Assembly (NCBI GenBank): GCA_013127575.1
Contig: CP053418.1
Span: forward strand, 4,774,001-4,838,000
DNA length: 64,000 nt
Origin: Ramlibacter terrae
GTDB lineage: Bacteria > Pseudomonadota > Gammaproteobacteria > Burkholderiales > Burkholderiaceae_C
Reading direction: 5' to 3'
Both the position numbers and the translations under genes were made by a program. The notes below the pieces were generated by a model. That model was not told the origin of the DNA. It made no database searches and saw only the letters and a list, made by a program, of their open reading frames with translations. Below are positions 9,956-18,463 of the stretch, piece after piece. Every line of letters begins with the position of its first letter. Position 1 is the first letter of the stretch.

Positions 9956-9971
9956 GACCACGTACGTGGTC
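9956..9971. promoter_or_regulatory. perfect 16-bp palindrome in the hemJ/hemB divergent region (possible operator)
   Basis: GACCACGTACGTGGTC is a perfect palindrome. It lies six bases upstream of the -35 of the minus-strand promoter and about 49 bases upstream of the hemB ATG, so a bound dimeric regulator could affect both directions. The cognate protein is unknown. Confidence 0.4.
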
Positions 9972-10019
9972 CCCACATTCGTGGACTCGTTCCGCCCCGC
10001 ATGGGGCACAATTTTCGAC

Positions 10020-11019
10020 ATGACCCCTTTCGCCCCCTTTCCGCAGGGCCGCCCGCGCCGGCTGCGGCGTGACGAGTTCACACGCAACCTGGTACGCGAA
10101 CACGCGCTGACGCCGCATGACCTGATCTACCCCGTGTTCGTGCGCGACGGCCGCAACCAGCGCGAGGCGGTGGCTTCGATGCCCGGCGTGGAACGCGTGA
10201 GCCTCGACCTGCTGCTGCCGGTCGCCGAGCAATGCGTCGCGCTGGGCATCCCGGTGCTGGCGCTGTTCCCCGTGATCGATCCTTCGCTGAAGACGCCCGA
10301 CGGCCGCGAGGCGTGCAACCCGGAAGGCCTGGTGCCGCGCGTGGTGCAGGCCCTGAAGAAGGAGTTTCCGCAGCTCGGCGTGATGACCGACGTGGCCCTC
10401 GACCCTTTCACCAGCCACGGCCAGGACGGGCTGCTCGACGAGACCGGGTACATCCTGAACGAGGAGACGGTCGAAGTGCTGGTGCAGCAGGCGCTGACGC
10501 AGGCGCAGGCCGGCGTCGACATCGTCGCACCCTCGGACATGATGGACGGCCGCATCGGCGCGATCCGCAACGCGCTCGAAGGCGCCGGCCAGATCCACAC
10601 GCGCATCATGGCGTACAGCGCCAAGTACGCGAGCGCGTTCTACGGCCCCTTCCGCGATGCCGTCGGCTCGGCGGCCAACCGGGCAAGAGCAACAAGAAGG
10701 TCTACCAGATGGACCCGGGCAACACCGACGAAGCCCTGCGCGAAGTGGCGATGGACATCGCCGAGGGCGCCGACATGGTGATGGTCAAGCCCGGCATGCC
10801 CTACCTCGACGTCGTGCGGCGCGTGAAGGACGAATTCCGCGTGCCGACCTTCGCCTACCGGTGTCGGGCGAGTACGCGATGCTGAAGGCCGCCGCCGCCA
10901 ACGGCTGGCTCGACCACGACGCGGTGATGATGGAAAGCCTGCTGGCCTTCAAGCGCGCCGGCGCCGACGGCGTGCTGACGTACTTCGCGCTCGACGCGGC
11001 GCGCAAGCTCAAGGCCTGA
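10020..11019 (+). CDS. hemB: porphobilinogen synthase (delta-aminolevulinic acid dehydratase) (two frameshifts)
   Basis: About 333 residues, normal length; condenses two 5-aminolevulinates to porphobilinogen in haem and cobalamin synthesis. The N terminus is MTPFAPFPQGRPRRLRRDEF. The region MTDVALDPFTSHGQDG is followed by a serine, IVAPSDMMDGRIGAIR, then YSAKYASAFYGPFRDA and the Schiff-base lysine in MVKPGMPYLD. Breaks near 10679 and 10858 fall in sites that should read AACCTGGGC (ASNLGKSNKK) and TACCAGGTG (AYQVSGEYAM). The haem gene hemJ is divergent on the other side of a regulatory region. The end is KLKA followed by TGA. Confidence 0.96.
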
Positions 11020-11036
11020 CGGCAGGACCGGCCCGG

Positions 11037-12131
11037 ATGAACATCGTCGAATTCGGGGCCGGCACCCTCCGTTTCCTGGAACAGCCGCCGGCGAAAGCGC
11101 CGGAAGGCGGCTTCGTCTGGATCTATCTCGAACGCGACGAGTTGCAGACCGGGCTGCCGATGCTGCAGCAGGCCGCTCAGGCACTGGGGGTTCGCCCCTG
11201 CTCGACCTGCACCTGAAGGACCTGCAGAACCGCTCGCACCCTTCGCGCTACGACTACACGTCGATCTACGACCTGGTGATCTTCCGCCGGCTCGCCACGG
11301 ACGACGAAGTGCGGTTGGAGGTGGGCGAAGCCGCGGCGCCCGCGGGCACGCCGCTGGCGGCCTTCAGCCGCATCCGCACGCGCGCCGTCGGCTTCGTGGT
11401 GTTCGACCGCCTGCTCGTCACCGTGCATCCCACGGGGTGCGAAGCGGCGCGCAGCTTCATCCAGCGCTTCCTCGGCGACGTGGTGCAGTCGGAAGGGCTC
11501 ACTGCCGTGGCCCGCAGCCGCCTGCCGGCGAGCCCCTCGGACCTCATGCTGCGCATGCTGAACATGATGGTGGACGGCTACCTCGAACTGCGCAAGGAAC
11601 TCAGCGTCGAACTCGACCGCTGGCAGCAGGAGCTGATGGAGGAACGCAGCCGCGGCGCCAACTGGAGCGCCCTCATGAGCGCGCGCAATGCCCTGCACTC
11701 GCTCGAAGACCTCTGCGAGGAGCAGAACGACGCCATGCAGGAATGGCTGGACACGCAGCGCGAGCAGCCCTCGCCCAGCATGGGGCAGGCGGAGCGCGAT
11801 GGCCTGCTGGCCCGCGCCCGCGATGTCGTCGAGCACATCCAGCGCGTGGTGCACCACGTGCGCCGGATGGAAGCGGGCGCCGAGAGCGCCGTGCAGATCC
11901 ACTTCTCGGCGCAAGGCCACCGCACCAACGAAATCATGCGCACGCTCACGGCGCTGACCGCGATCTTCCTGCCGCTCAACCTGATCGCGGGCATCTTCGG
12001 CATGAACTTCGATTTCCTGCCGCTGATGCACGCCAGCGGCGGTTTCTGGTGGACGCTCGGCACCATGCTGCTGATCGCGGTGGTGCTGGTGATCGTCTTC
12101 CTGCGCAAGCACTACGGCCCGCACGCGGTGA
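11037..12131 (+). CDS. CorA-family divalent metal ion transporter (frameshifted)
   Basis: About 365 residues. A long N-terminal cytoplasmic alpha/beta domain with helical bundle (LRKELSVELDRWQQELMEER) precedes two C-terminal helices, the first ending in the GMN signature (LIAGIFGMNFDFLP), diagnostic of CorA channels for Mg2+ or other divalent ions. One frameshift is near 11187. A second, in the last codons, is inferred because the frame otherwise runs into the next gene: TACGGCC read as TACCTGGCC gives YLARTR and a TGA at 12129-12131, overlapping the next gene's GTG (GTGA). Located 17 bases after hemB, probably co-transcribed. Confidence 0.8.
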
Positions 12132-12866
12132 CGGGCCGCGTCCTGATCGGTTGTGCGGGCTGGAGCCTGCCGCGCGCCGTGCAGGACCAGTTCGGCGAAG
12201 GCGGCAGCCACCTCGCGCGTTATGCAACGCGGTTCGGCGCGACTGAAATCAACTCGTCGTTCCACCGTCCGCACAAGCGGTCGCTGTACGAGAAGTGGGC
12301 GGCGGCCGTGCCGCCGGATTTCCGCTTCTGCGCCAAGCTCCCGAAGACCATCACGCACGAACGGCGGCTGGTGGATTGCGACGGATTGCTTGCGGAGTTC
12401 CTCGACCAGGCCGGCGGCCTCGGCGAACAGCTCGCGTGCCTGCTGGTGCAGTTGCCGCCGAAGCTCGCCTTCGATGCGCGGGCCGCGCAAGCCTTCCTGC
12501 GTGAACTGCGCGGGCGCTTCCCCGGCGCGCTGGCCTGCGAGCCTCGGCATGCGAGCTGGTTCACGCCCGAGGCCGACGCCTTGCTCGCCGCATTCGGTGG
12601 CGCGCGTCCTCGCCGACCCGGTGCGGCACGATCCGGGCCGCGCACCGGGCGGTTGGCCGCAGCGCGTGTACGTGCGGCTGCATGGCTCGCCGCGCATGTA
12701 CTACTCGTCGTACGAACCGCAGGTGCTGCAGGCCCTCGCCGCGCGCATCGCACAGGCGGCCGCGGGTGGCGCCGAAGTCTGGTGCATCTTCGACAACACC
12801 GCCTCGGGCGCCGCCGCGGGCGACGCACTCACGCTGGCGAAGCTGCTTTCAGACGTAGGGCTCTGA
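12128..12866 (+). CDS. DUF72 (YecE-like) protein (one frameshift)
   Basis: About 246 residues. The GTG start at 12128 gives MTGRVLIGCAGWSLPRAVQD, typical of the DUF72 TIM-barrel family (VxIGCxGW). The conserved EINSSFHRPH and KWAAAVPPDFRFCAKLPKTI follow, then CEPRHASWF and VYVRLHGSPRMYYSSYE. A frameshift near 12600 separates AAFG from VARVLADPV. The biochemical role is unknown; the family has been linked to Fe-S or radiation phenotypes only loosely. It overlaps the CorA stop by four bases and the convergent GST gene by 18 bases. Confidence 0.82.
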
Positions 12867-13502
12867 AAGCTGTTCGGCGGCGAGCACGCGCTGCACCGCC
12901 GGCCGCTCCAGCATGCGCCGCAGGTACGGCCCGAGGTTCGGCATCTCGCGCGCCTTGCCGGTGGCGAAGTTGCGCGTCCACCGGCACAGCGTGAAGACGT
13001 AGGGATCGAGCGCGCTGTAGGCCTGGCCCATCACCCACGGGCCGCCGTTCGCGGCGACCAGGTCATCGAGCTGCTGCATCAGGCCGACCAGCCGGGCGTG
13101 CGCGGCCGCCTTCACCTGCGCCGCGCCCTCGGTGTTGCCGGCGTTCACCAGCCGCTCCGGGTAGAAGTACACGATCATCGTGGCCTGCACCGTGTTGGTC
13201 AGCCACATGAGCCACTTGTAGAACTCCGCCCGTTGCAGCGAGCCGTTCTCGGGCGCCAGCCGCGCCTGCGGGCGCATGTCGCACAGGTGCAGCACGATGG
13301 CGGCGGTCTCGTACAGCACGAAGTCGCCGTCGGTCAGCACCGGGATCAAGCCGTTCGGGTTGAGACGCAGGTAGGCCGGCTGCTTGTGCTCGCCCACGGC
13401 GCGATCGACCAGCACCCGCTCGTACGGCGCGCCGATTTCCTCCAGCACGATGTGCGGCACCATGGCCGCCGTGCTCGGGTAGTAGTGCAGTTGCATCGTC
13501 AT
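12849..13502 (-). CDS. glutathione S-transferase family protein
   Basis: Complete, 217 residues from the ATG at 13502 (MTMQLHYYPSTAAMVPHIVL). An N-terminal thioredoxin-like domain with the Tyr/Ser-type active-site region YYPSTA, cis-proline in NGLIPVL and ETAAIVLHL precedes the all-helical C-terminal domain (GPWVMGQAYSALDPYVFTLC). Cytosolic; probably conjugates or reduces electrophiles with glutathione, substrate unknown. Its ATG overlaps the TGA of the amidohydrolase (ATGA), making it the third gene of a coupled three-gene operon. Confidence 0.88.
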   Translation of the reverse strand: MTMQLHYYPSTAAMVPHIVLEEIGAPYERVLVDRAVGEHKQPAYLRLNPNGLIPVLTDGDFVLYETAAIVLHLCDMRPQARLAPENGSLQRAEFYKWLMWLTNTVQATMIVYFYPERLVNAGNTEGAAQVKAAAHARLVGLMQQLDDLVAANGGPWVMGQAYSALDPYVFTLCRWTRNFATGKAREMPNLGPYLRRMLERPAVQRVLAAEQLSEPYV

Positions 13503-14379
13503 GGTTGCTTCAGCTGGAACAGCGAGGCTGCGTTGTCCCACGCGATGCCGCGCGCGACGTCGGCCGGCAGGTCGCCGAGCCAGTGCGGTAGCCCTGCATC
13601 AGCTCGTCATACGATTGCCAGCGGCCGTTGACCCAGTGTCCGAGCCGATGAGGAAGCGCTTCGGGTACTTCAGGATCAACTGGCGCCACTCGGGGCACAG
13701 CTTGCCGCCTTCGCAGGTGAGGCCCGGGCGGTACGAGAGTTCGCCGTGCAGGTTCGGATAGCGCGCGAGCAGGGCATCGACCCGCGCGAGCGGCGTGCCG
13801 CCGATCCCCGTGTGGGCCCAGATCAGCCGCAGCTTCGCGCCCTTCGACGGCGTGTTCGCCATCAGCAGGTCGATGGCCGGATCGTCCACGTGCGCCAGCA
13901 CCGCGAGTTCCTTTTCCTCCGCCAGCACCATCAGCTTGCGGGCCACGGGGCCGTTGGCGTTGTTGCTGTCGTACAGGTGGAACTCGCCGATGCCGCGGTA
14001 CGGCCCCGCGGCGGTGCCGCGGGCCAGTTCGGACTGCACCATGTCGTAGATGGTGTCGTCGCGGAACCAGTTCGAATAGTCCGCGCGGTTGCGGTACAGC
14101 CGCACGAACGGCACCACCGTCACGCCGGCCTGCCGCGTCTGCGGCAGTTGCGCCAGTTCTGGTGCCGTCGTTCGGCCGCGAGTTGGCGATGATCGCGCGC
14201 ACGCCGTTGCGCTGCATGCGCGCCAGCACGTCGGCCGGCGGATGCGGGCCTTCGCGGCCGTTCCACGCCTCTTCGTTGTAGTGCAGGTGGGTGTCGAACA
14301 GCGGGCCGGCGTAGTCCGCCGCCAGCGCGCCGAAGGAACACAGCGCGGCCAGCGCGCAGACGCCCGGGGCGCGCACCAT
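13499..14379 (-). CDS. secreted amidohydrolase-family protein (frameshifted)
   Basis: About 293 residues. A signal peptide (MVRAPGVCALAALCSFGALA) precedes the metal-binding start of an amidohydrolase barrel, FDTHLHYNEEAW (HxH). Further ligands are plausible in GEFHLYDS, LAHVDDPA and IWAHTGIGG, and the conserved late aspartate is in FLIGSDTWV. Three breaks, near 14160, 13637 and 13592, lie in CCAGG or CCTGG sites, and repair gives TRELAQLPQ, GSDTWVNGR and GYRTWLGDLP. Probably a periplasmic metal-dependent hydrolase. The start overlaps the dienelactone hydrolase stop and the stop overlaps the GST start. Confidence 0.75.
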
Positions 14380-15062
14380 CAGCCGAGGTGCTTGGCGAAG
14401 AACTCCAGCGTGCGCTCGCGCGCCAGCTTGGCGGCCGCCTCGTCGTAGGAGCCGCGCTGGTCGCAGTTGAAGCCGTGGTTCGCGTGGTACAGGTGCACTT
14501 CCACCTCGGGATGCGCCTTCTTGAAGGCCTCGACGCTCTCGACCGAGATCCAGTGGTCCTGGTCGCCGAAGTGCGCGATCACCGGCACCTTGGGCGAGCG
14601 CGCGATCTCGTCGGGCGTCGTCATGCCGCCGCCGTAGTACGGCGCGGCGGCGCTCAGGCCTTCGAGCTCGCAGGCCGCGCGCCAGGTCAGCAGGCCCCCG
14701 TAGCAGTAGCCCACGATGCCGACCTTGCCGCCCTGCGCCGCATGGCGGATGGCGGCCTGCAGGTCCTGCATCACGCCGGGCGACGGCAGCGCCTCGACGG
14801 CGGTCTTCAGCGCCATGCCGGCGCTCATGTCTTCCTGCTGGTAGCCGAGGTCGACGCCCGGCTTGACGCGGTGGAAGGTCGATGGCGCGACCGCGAGGTA
14901 GCCCTGCGCGGCATAGCCGTCGGCCACCGCGCGGATGTGCGAGTTGACGCCGAAGATCTCCTGCACCACGACGACGCCGCCCTTGGGCTTGCCGGCCGGC
15001 TCGGCCACGTAAGCGGGGATGGTCTGGCCGTCGGCGGCCTTGAGATCGATGAACTGGCCCAT
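14379..15062 (-). CDS. dienelactone hydrolase family protein
   Basis: Complete, 227 residues from the ATG at 15062 (MGQFIDLKAADGQTIPAYVA). The cysteine nucleophile elbow is GIVGYCYGG, with aspartate in HFGDQDHW and histidine in YHANHGFNC, the Cys-Asp-His triad of dienelactone hydrolases. Cytoplasmic. Members open lactone rings in chlorocatechol breakdown, but many paralogs act on other esters; no other aromatic-degradation gene is nearby, so the substrate is open. First gene of a coupled operon with the amidohydrolase and GST. Confidence 0.88.
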   Translation of the reverse strand: MGQFIDLKAADGQTIPAYVAEPAGKPKGGVVVVQEIFGVNSHIRAVADGYAAQGYLAVAPSTFHRVKPGVDLGYQQEDMSAGMALKTAVEALPSPGVMQDLQAAIRHAAQGGKVGIVGYCYGGLLTWRAACELEGLSAAAPYYGGGMTTPDEIARSPKVPVIAHFGDQDHWISVESVEAFKKAHPEVEVHLYHANHGFNCDQRGSYDEAAAKLARERTLEFFAKHLG

Positions 15063-15197
15063 GGAAACGTCTCTGGTAGCGGGAAGGAAATGCAAAAGCG
15101 CGAGCTTCCATCATCGCGCACCTTGGCGTCAACGGGTGGCCGCCGCATTTGATCTAATGGCGCGGCGGCCGCCGCTGGCGCGGCCCGGAGACAAGCC

Positions 15198-15944
15198 ATG
15201 AACAACGAGATTCTCCTGGTCACGGGTGGCAGCCGCGGCATCGGCGCCGCCACCGCGCTGCTGGCGGCGCGCAAGGGTTACGCCGTGGCCGTCAACTACA
15301 CGCGCAACGAATCCGCCGCGAACGACGTGGTGGGCGCGATCCGGGCCGGCGGCGGCCGGGCGATCGCCGTGCAGGCCGACGTCGCCGACGAGGCACAGGT
15401 GCTCGCGATGTTCGCGCAAGTGGACGGCCAGCTCGGCCGCCTGACCGCGCTGGTGAACAACGCCGGCGTGGTGGACAAGGCCTCCCGCGTCGACGAGATG
15501 AGCGTCGAGCGCCTCAGGCGCATGTTCGACATCAACGTGCTGGGCAGCTTCGTCTGTGCCCGCGAGGCCGTGCGGCGCATGAGCACGCGTCACGGCGGCA
15601 ACGGCGGCGCGATCGTCAACGTCTCCAGCGCCGCGGCCCGTCTCGGCGCGGCGGGGCAGTACGTCGACTACGCGGCCGCCAAGGGCGCGATCGACACGTT
15701 CACCCTCGGGCTGTCCAAGGAAGTGGCCGCCGAGGGCATCCGCGTCAACGCGGTGCGCCCGGGGCTGATCGAAACGGAGATCCATGCATCGGGCGGCATT
15801 CCCGACCGCGTCAAGCAACTGCAGCACCGGTGCCGATGCAGCGCGGCGGCAGCGCCGAAGAAGTGGCGCAGGCGATCGTCTGGCTGCTGTCGCCCGAGGC
15901 GAGCTACACCACCATGTCGCTGCTGGACGTGTCGGGGGCGCTGA
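15198..15944 (+). CDS. short-chain dehydrogenase/reductase (two frameshifts)
   Basis: About 249 residues. The Rossmann NAD(P)-binding motif TGGSRGIG is at residues 9-16, followed by NNAGVV, the catalytic serine in VNVSSAAARLG and YVDYAAAKG (YxxxK). The end SYTTMSLLDVSGGR is typical of the FabG-like family. Breaks lie at 15828 (CACCGGTG, probably CACCAGGTG, giving QVPMQRGG) and in a G run near 15935; the second lets the frame fuse with the next gene. The true TGA at 15942-15944 shares one base with the MaoC ATG. Paired with a dehydratase, it probably acts on a 3-oxoacyl substrate. Confidence 0.9.
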   Translation: MNNEILLVTGGSRGIGAATALLAARKGYAVAVNYTRNESAANDVVGAIRAGGGRAIAVQADVADEAQVLAMFAQVDGQLGRLTALVNNAGVVDKASRVDEMSVERLRRMFDINVLGSFVCAREAVRRMSTRHGGNGGAIVNVSSAAARLGAAGQYVDYAAAKGAIDTFTLGLSKEVAAEGIRVNAVRPGLIETEIHASGGIPDRVKQLQHRCRCSAAAAPKKWRRRSSGCCRPRRATPPCRCWTCRGR

Positions 15945-16423
15945 TGGGGGAGCGTCTGCATTGGGAGGACTTCGCTCCGGGCAGCGTGCGGGAGCTGGGC
16001 ACCACCAGCGTCACCGCGGACGAGATCAAGGAGTTCGCCGGGCGCTATGACCCGCAGCCTTTCCACCTCGATGAAGAGGCCGGCCGGCAGTCGCTGTTCG
16101 GCGGGCTCTGCGCGAGCGGCTGGCAGACCTGCGCGCTGGCGATGCGCCTGACCGTCGACAACCTGCTGAACGGCTCGACGAGTCTCGGCTCGCCGGGCCT
16201 CGAAAGCCTGCGGTGGCTCAAGCCGGTCTATCCCGGCGACCAGCTCTCGCTGCGCCACACCATCCTCGAAGCGCGCGCGCTGCGCAAGCGCCCCGACACG
16301 GGCCTGGTGCGTGCGCGCTGGGAGCTGTTCAACCAGGACGGCGCGAAGGTGCTGGAGATGGAAGGCTACGGCTTCTTCGGCCGCCGGACGCCGGCGACGG
16401 ACGACGCGCTCAAGTCGCCTTGA
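15944..16423 (+). CDS. MaoC-family acyl dehydratase
   Basis: Complete, 159 residues, starting MGERLHWEDFAPGSVRELG. The hot-dog fold carries the hydratase-2 motif YDPQPFHLDEEAG with catalytic Asp and His, and FGGLCASGWQT follows. These enzymes hydrate or dehydrate (R)-3-hydroxyacyl thioesters. It is translationally coupled to the upstream reductase (TGATG), so the pair probably reduces and dehydrates the same acyl thioester. It overlaps the convergent Crp/Fnr gene by 14 bases. Confidence 0.88.
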   Translation: MGERLHWEDFAPGSVRELGTTSVTADEIKEFAGRYDPQPFHLDEEAGRQSLFGGLCASGWQTCALAMRLTVDNLLNGSTSLGSPGLESLRWLKPVYPGDQLSLRHTILEARALRKRPDTGLVRARWELFNQDGAKVLEMEGYGFFGRRTPATDDALKSP

Positions 16424-17129
16424 GCGCCGGCAGCAGCCGGTCGTATTCGTTCTTCACCACCGCATAGCACTCGCACGACCGCGCCTCGAGGCCGGGCCGG
16501 TCGAGCACGCTGATGCGGCCGCGCTCGTAGCGGATCAGCCCGTCGTGCTGCAGCCGGCCGGCGGCTTCGCTGATGCCGGCGCGGCGCACGCCGAGGATGG
16601 TGGACAGCAGTTCCTGCGTCATCACGATTTCGTTCGAGCCGAGCCGGTCGAGCGTCAGCAGCATCCAGCGGCAAAGCTGCTGGTCGAGCGCGTGGTGCCG
16701 GTTGCACACCGCCGTCTGCGCCATCTGCGTGATCAGCGCCTGCGTGTAGCGCAGCAGCAGGTGGAGCACCGGCCCGCCGCGGTTGAACTCCTGCATCAGC
16801 ACGCTCGCTTGCATGCGGAAGCCGTGCCCCGCGGCCTGCACCACGGCGCGGCTCGATGTGGATTGGCCGCCCATGAACAGGGAGATGCCGACCAGGCCTT
16901 CGTTGCCGACGACGGCGATCTCGGACGAAGCGCCGTCCTCCATCACGTAAAGCAGGGAGACGATCGCGGTGGTGGGGAAATAGACGTGCGAGAGGCCGGC
17001 GCCCGGCTCGTACAGCACGTCGCCGAGCCGCATCGCCAGCGGCTCGGTGCGCGGGCGCAGCGTTCCCATTCGGCGTCGGCCGGGGCGGCGAGCAGCCAGT
17101 TGCTGCGGGGATCGGATGCTGGCGCCATG
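16410..17129 (-). CDS. Crp/Fnr-family transcriptional regulator (one frameshift)
   Basis: About 240 residues. The cyclic-nucleotide-like beta-roll (LAMRLGDVLYEPGAGLSHVY, then FPTTAIVSLLY and GNEGLVGISLFMGG) is followed by a C-terminal winged helix with TQELLSTILGVRRAGISEAA as recognition region. There are no Fnr-type N-terminal cysteines, so it does not look like an Fe-S oxygen sensor. One base is missing near 17068 between EWERL and RPRTEPL. The ATG at 17129 (MAPASDPRSNWLLAAP) is chosen as the natural start. Ligand and targets are unknown; it is divergent from the crystallin-like gene, a candidate target. Confidence 0.85.
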   Translation of the reverse strand, partial: HGASIRSPQQLAARRPGRRRMGTLRPRTEPLAMRLGDVLYEPGAGLSHVYFPTTAIVSLLYVMEDGASSEIAVVGNEGLVGISLFMGGQSTSSRAVVQAAGHGFRMQASVLMQEFNRGGPVLHLLLRYTQALITQMAQTAVCNRHHALDQQLCRWMLLTLDRLGSNEIVMTQELLSTILGVRRAGISEAAGRLQHDGLIRYERGRISVLDRPGLEARSCECYAVVKNEYDRLLPALKAT

Positions 17130-17232
17130 GCTCTGCGTAGGACGACGCCGCCAGTATAGATGGGCTGTACGGTGGCGGACAGACCGGGCCGGAGTCGCGC
17201 CGCATCCTCCGGCTTGAAAGAAGAGGTTCCCG

Positions 17233-18046
17233 ATGAAAACAACGATGAAATGCCTGCTGGCGATCAGCACCCTCGCCCCGGCTTCGCAAGCCGTGGCGCA
17301 GGTCACCTTCTACGAACACGACGGCTTCGGGGCCGCTCGTTCACCGCCAGCCAGCGCGTGGGCGACCTGGGCCGCGCCGGCTTCAACGACCGCGCTTCGT
17401 CCGTGGTCGTGACCGGCGAGCGCTGGCGTGTGTGCGAAGACGTCCGCATGGGCGGCCGCTGCACCGTGCTCCGCCCCGGACAGTACCCGTCGCTGGCGGC
17501 CACGGGCCTGAACGACCGCGTCTCCTCCGTCGGCCCGCTGCGCCGCCAGGACAACGTGGCCGACAACGACTACGCGCCGCAACCGCTGGTGACGCAGGAC
17601 TTCCGCCGCCGCCGCGAGGAGCGGCTGTTCGAAGCCGACGTGACGAACGCGCGCGCCGTGGTCGGCACGCCGGGCCAGCGTTGCTGGATCGAGCGTGAAC
17701 AGGTCTCGCAGCCGCAACAACAGGGCGACCTGAACATCGGCGGCGCCGCGATCGGCGCAATCATCGGCGGCATCCTCGGCCACAGGTCGGGGGCGGCAGC
17801 GGCAAGCAGATCGCCACCGTGGGAGGCGCCGTCGGCGGCGCGGCGCTCGGATCGCAGTACGGCCGCAACGGCCAGCAGCAAGCGGCCATGCAGGACGTGC
17901 GCCGCTGCGACGGCAACCCCGCGCAAGCCACGCCCAGCTACTGGGACGTGACGTACCAGTTCCGCGGCCGGGAACACCGCGTGCAGATGGCGAAGGCCCC
18001 GGGCCGCACCGTCACCGTCAACCACAAGGGCGAACCGCGCGCCTGA
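17233..18046 (+). CDS. beta/gamma-crystallin and glycine-zipper envelope protein (two frameshifts)
   Basis: About 271 residues. After a signal peptide (MKTTMKCLLAISTLAPASQA) comes a beta/gamma-crystallin domain: VTFYEHDGFGGRSF, GFNDRASSVVV and GLNDRVSSVGPL, the repeated Ca2+-binding N/D-x-SS loops. An acidic linker leads to a glycine-zipper segment (GGAAIGAIIGGILGHQ, then VGGAVGGAALGSQ), usually membrane-associated. The C-terminal domain ends VQMAKAPGRTVTVNHKGEPR. Breaks lie near 17331 and 17786. Its role in the envelope is unproven; calcium-dependent stress proteins share the fold. Confidence 0.8.
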
Positions 18047-18096
18047 GCGCCGGCCGCCTTCTTCCCTCCACCCCCACTCCCCACAGGAAACACACC

Positions 18097-18408
18097 ATGA
18101 ACACCCGCACCCTCTTCACCGCCGCGCTCGCCGCCTCCCTCATCGCCCTGTCGGGCTGTGCCGTCACCCGCGGCCGGGAATCCGTCGGCGCCTACATCGA
18201 CGACAGCGCCATCACCACCTCGGTGAAGGCCCGTTTCGTCGACAACAACGCCGTCGATGCCGCCAGCATCAAGGTCGAGACCCTCAACGGCACCGTGATG
18301 CTCTCGGGCTTCGCCAAGAACGGCAACGAAAAGGCCACCGCCGAACGCATCGCCCGCGATGTGAAGGGCGTGAAGTCGGTTCGCAATGAAATCGCGGTGC
18401 GCCCCTGA
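18097..18408 (+). CDS. BON-domain lipoprotein (OsmY-like)
   Basis: Complete, 103 residues. The N terminus is a lipoprotein signal with lipobox LSGC, so the mature protein starts at Cys21. One BON domain follows: IDDSAITTSVKARFVDNN, VETLNGTVMLSGFAKN and IARDVKGVKSVRNEIAV. BON domains bind phospholipid, and related proteins (OsmY, DolP) respond to osmotic or envelope stress. Spacing to the upstream crystallin-like gene is 50 bases, so co-transcription is plausible. Confidence 0.9.
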   Translation: MNTRTLFTAALAASLIALSGCAVTRGRESVGAYIDDSAITTSVKARFVDNNAVDAASIKVETLNGTVMLSGFAKNGNEKATAERIARDVKGVKSVRNEIAVRP

Positions 18409-18463
18409 TCCTGACGTCGGGGCTCCGTCGCCCCCCGCGCTCGCGCGCGGGCGGGACGGCCTC

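Noticed and set aside
9882..10598. Long minus-strand open frame covering hemB and its upstream region
   Set aside because: It is the GC-rich antisense shadow of hemB, with low-complexity His/Arg/Ala composition and no family resemblance.
11276..12994. A single open frame fusing the CorA transporter with the DUF72 protein
   Set aside because: The normal CorA end and a GTGA overlap reappear when two bases are restored at a CCTGG site; the fusion is an artefact.
15830..16423. A fusion of the short-chain dehydrogenase C terminus with the MaoC dehydratase
   Set aside because: A G-run length error near 15935 hides the normal DVSGGR end and its TGA, which overlaps the MaoC ATG.
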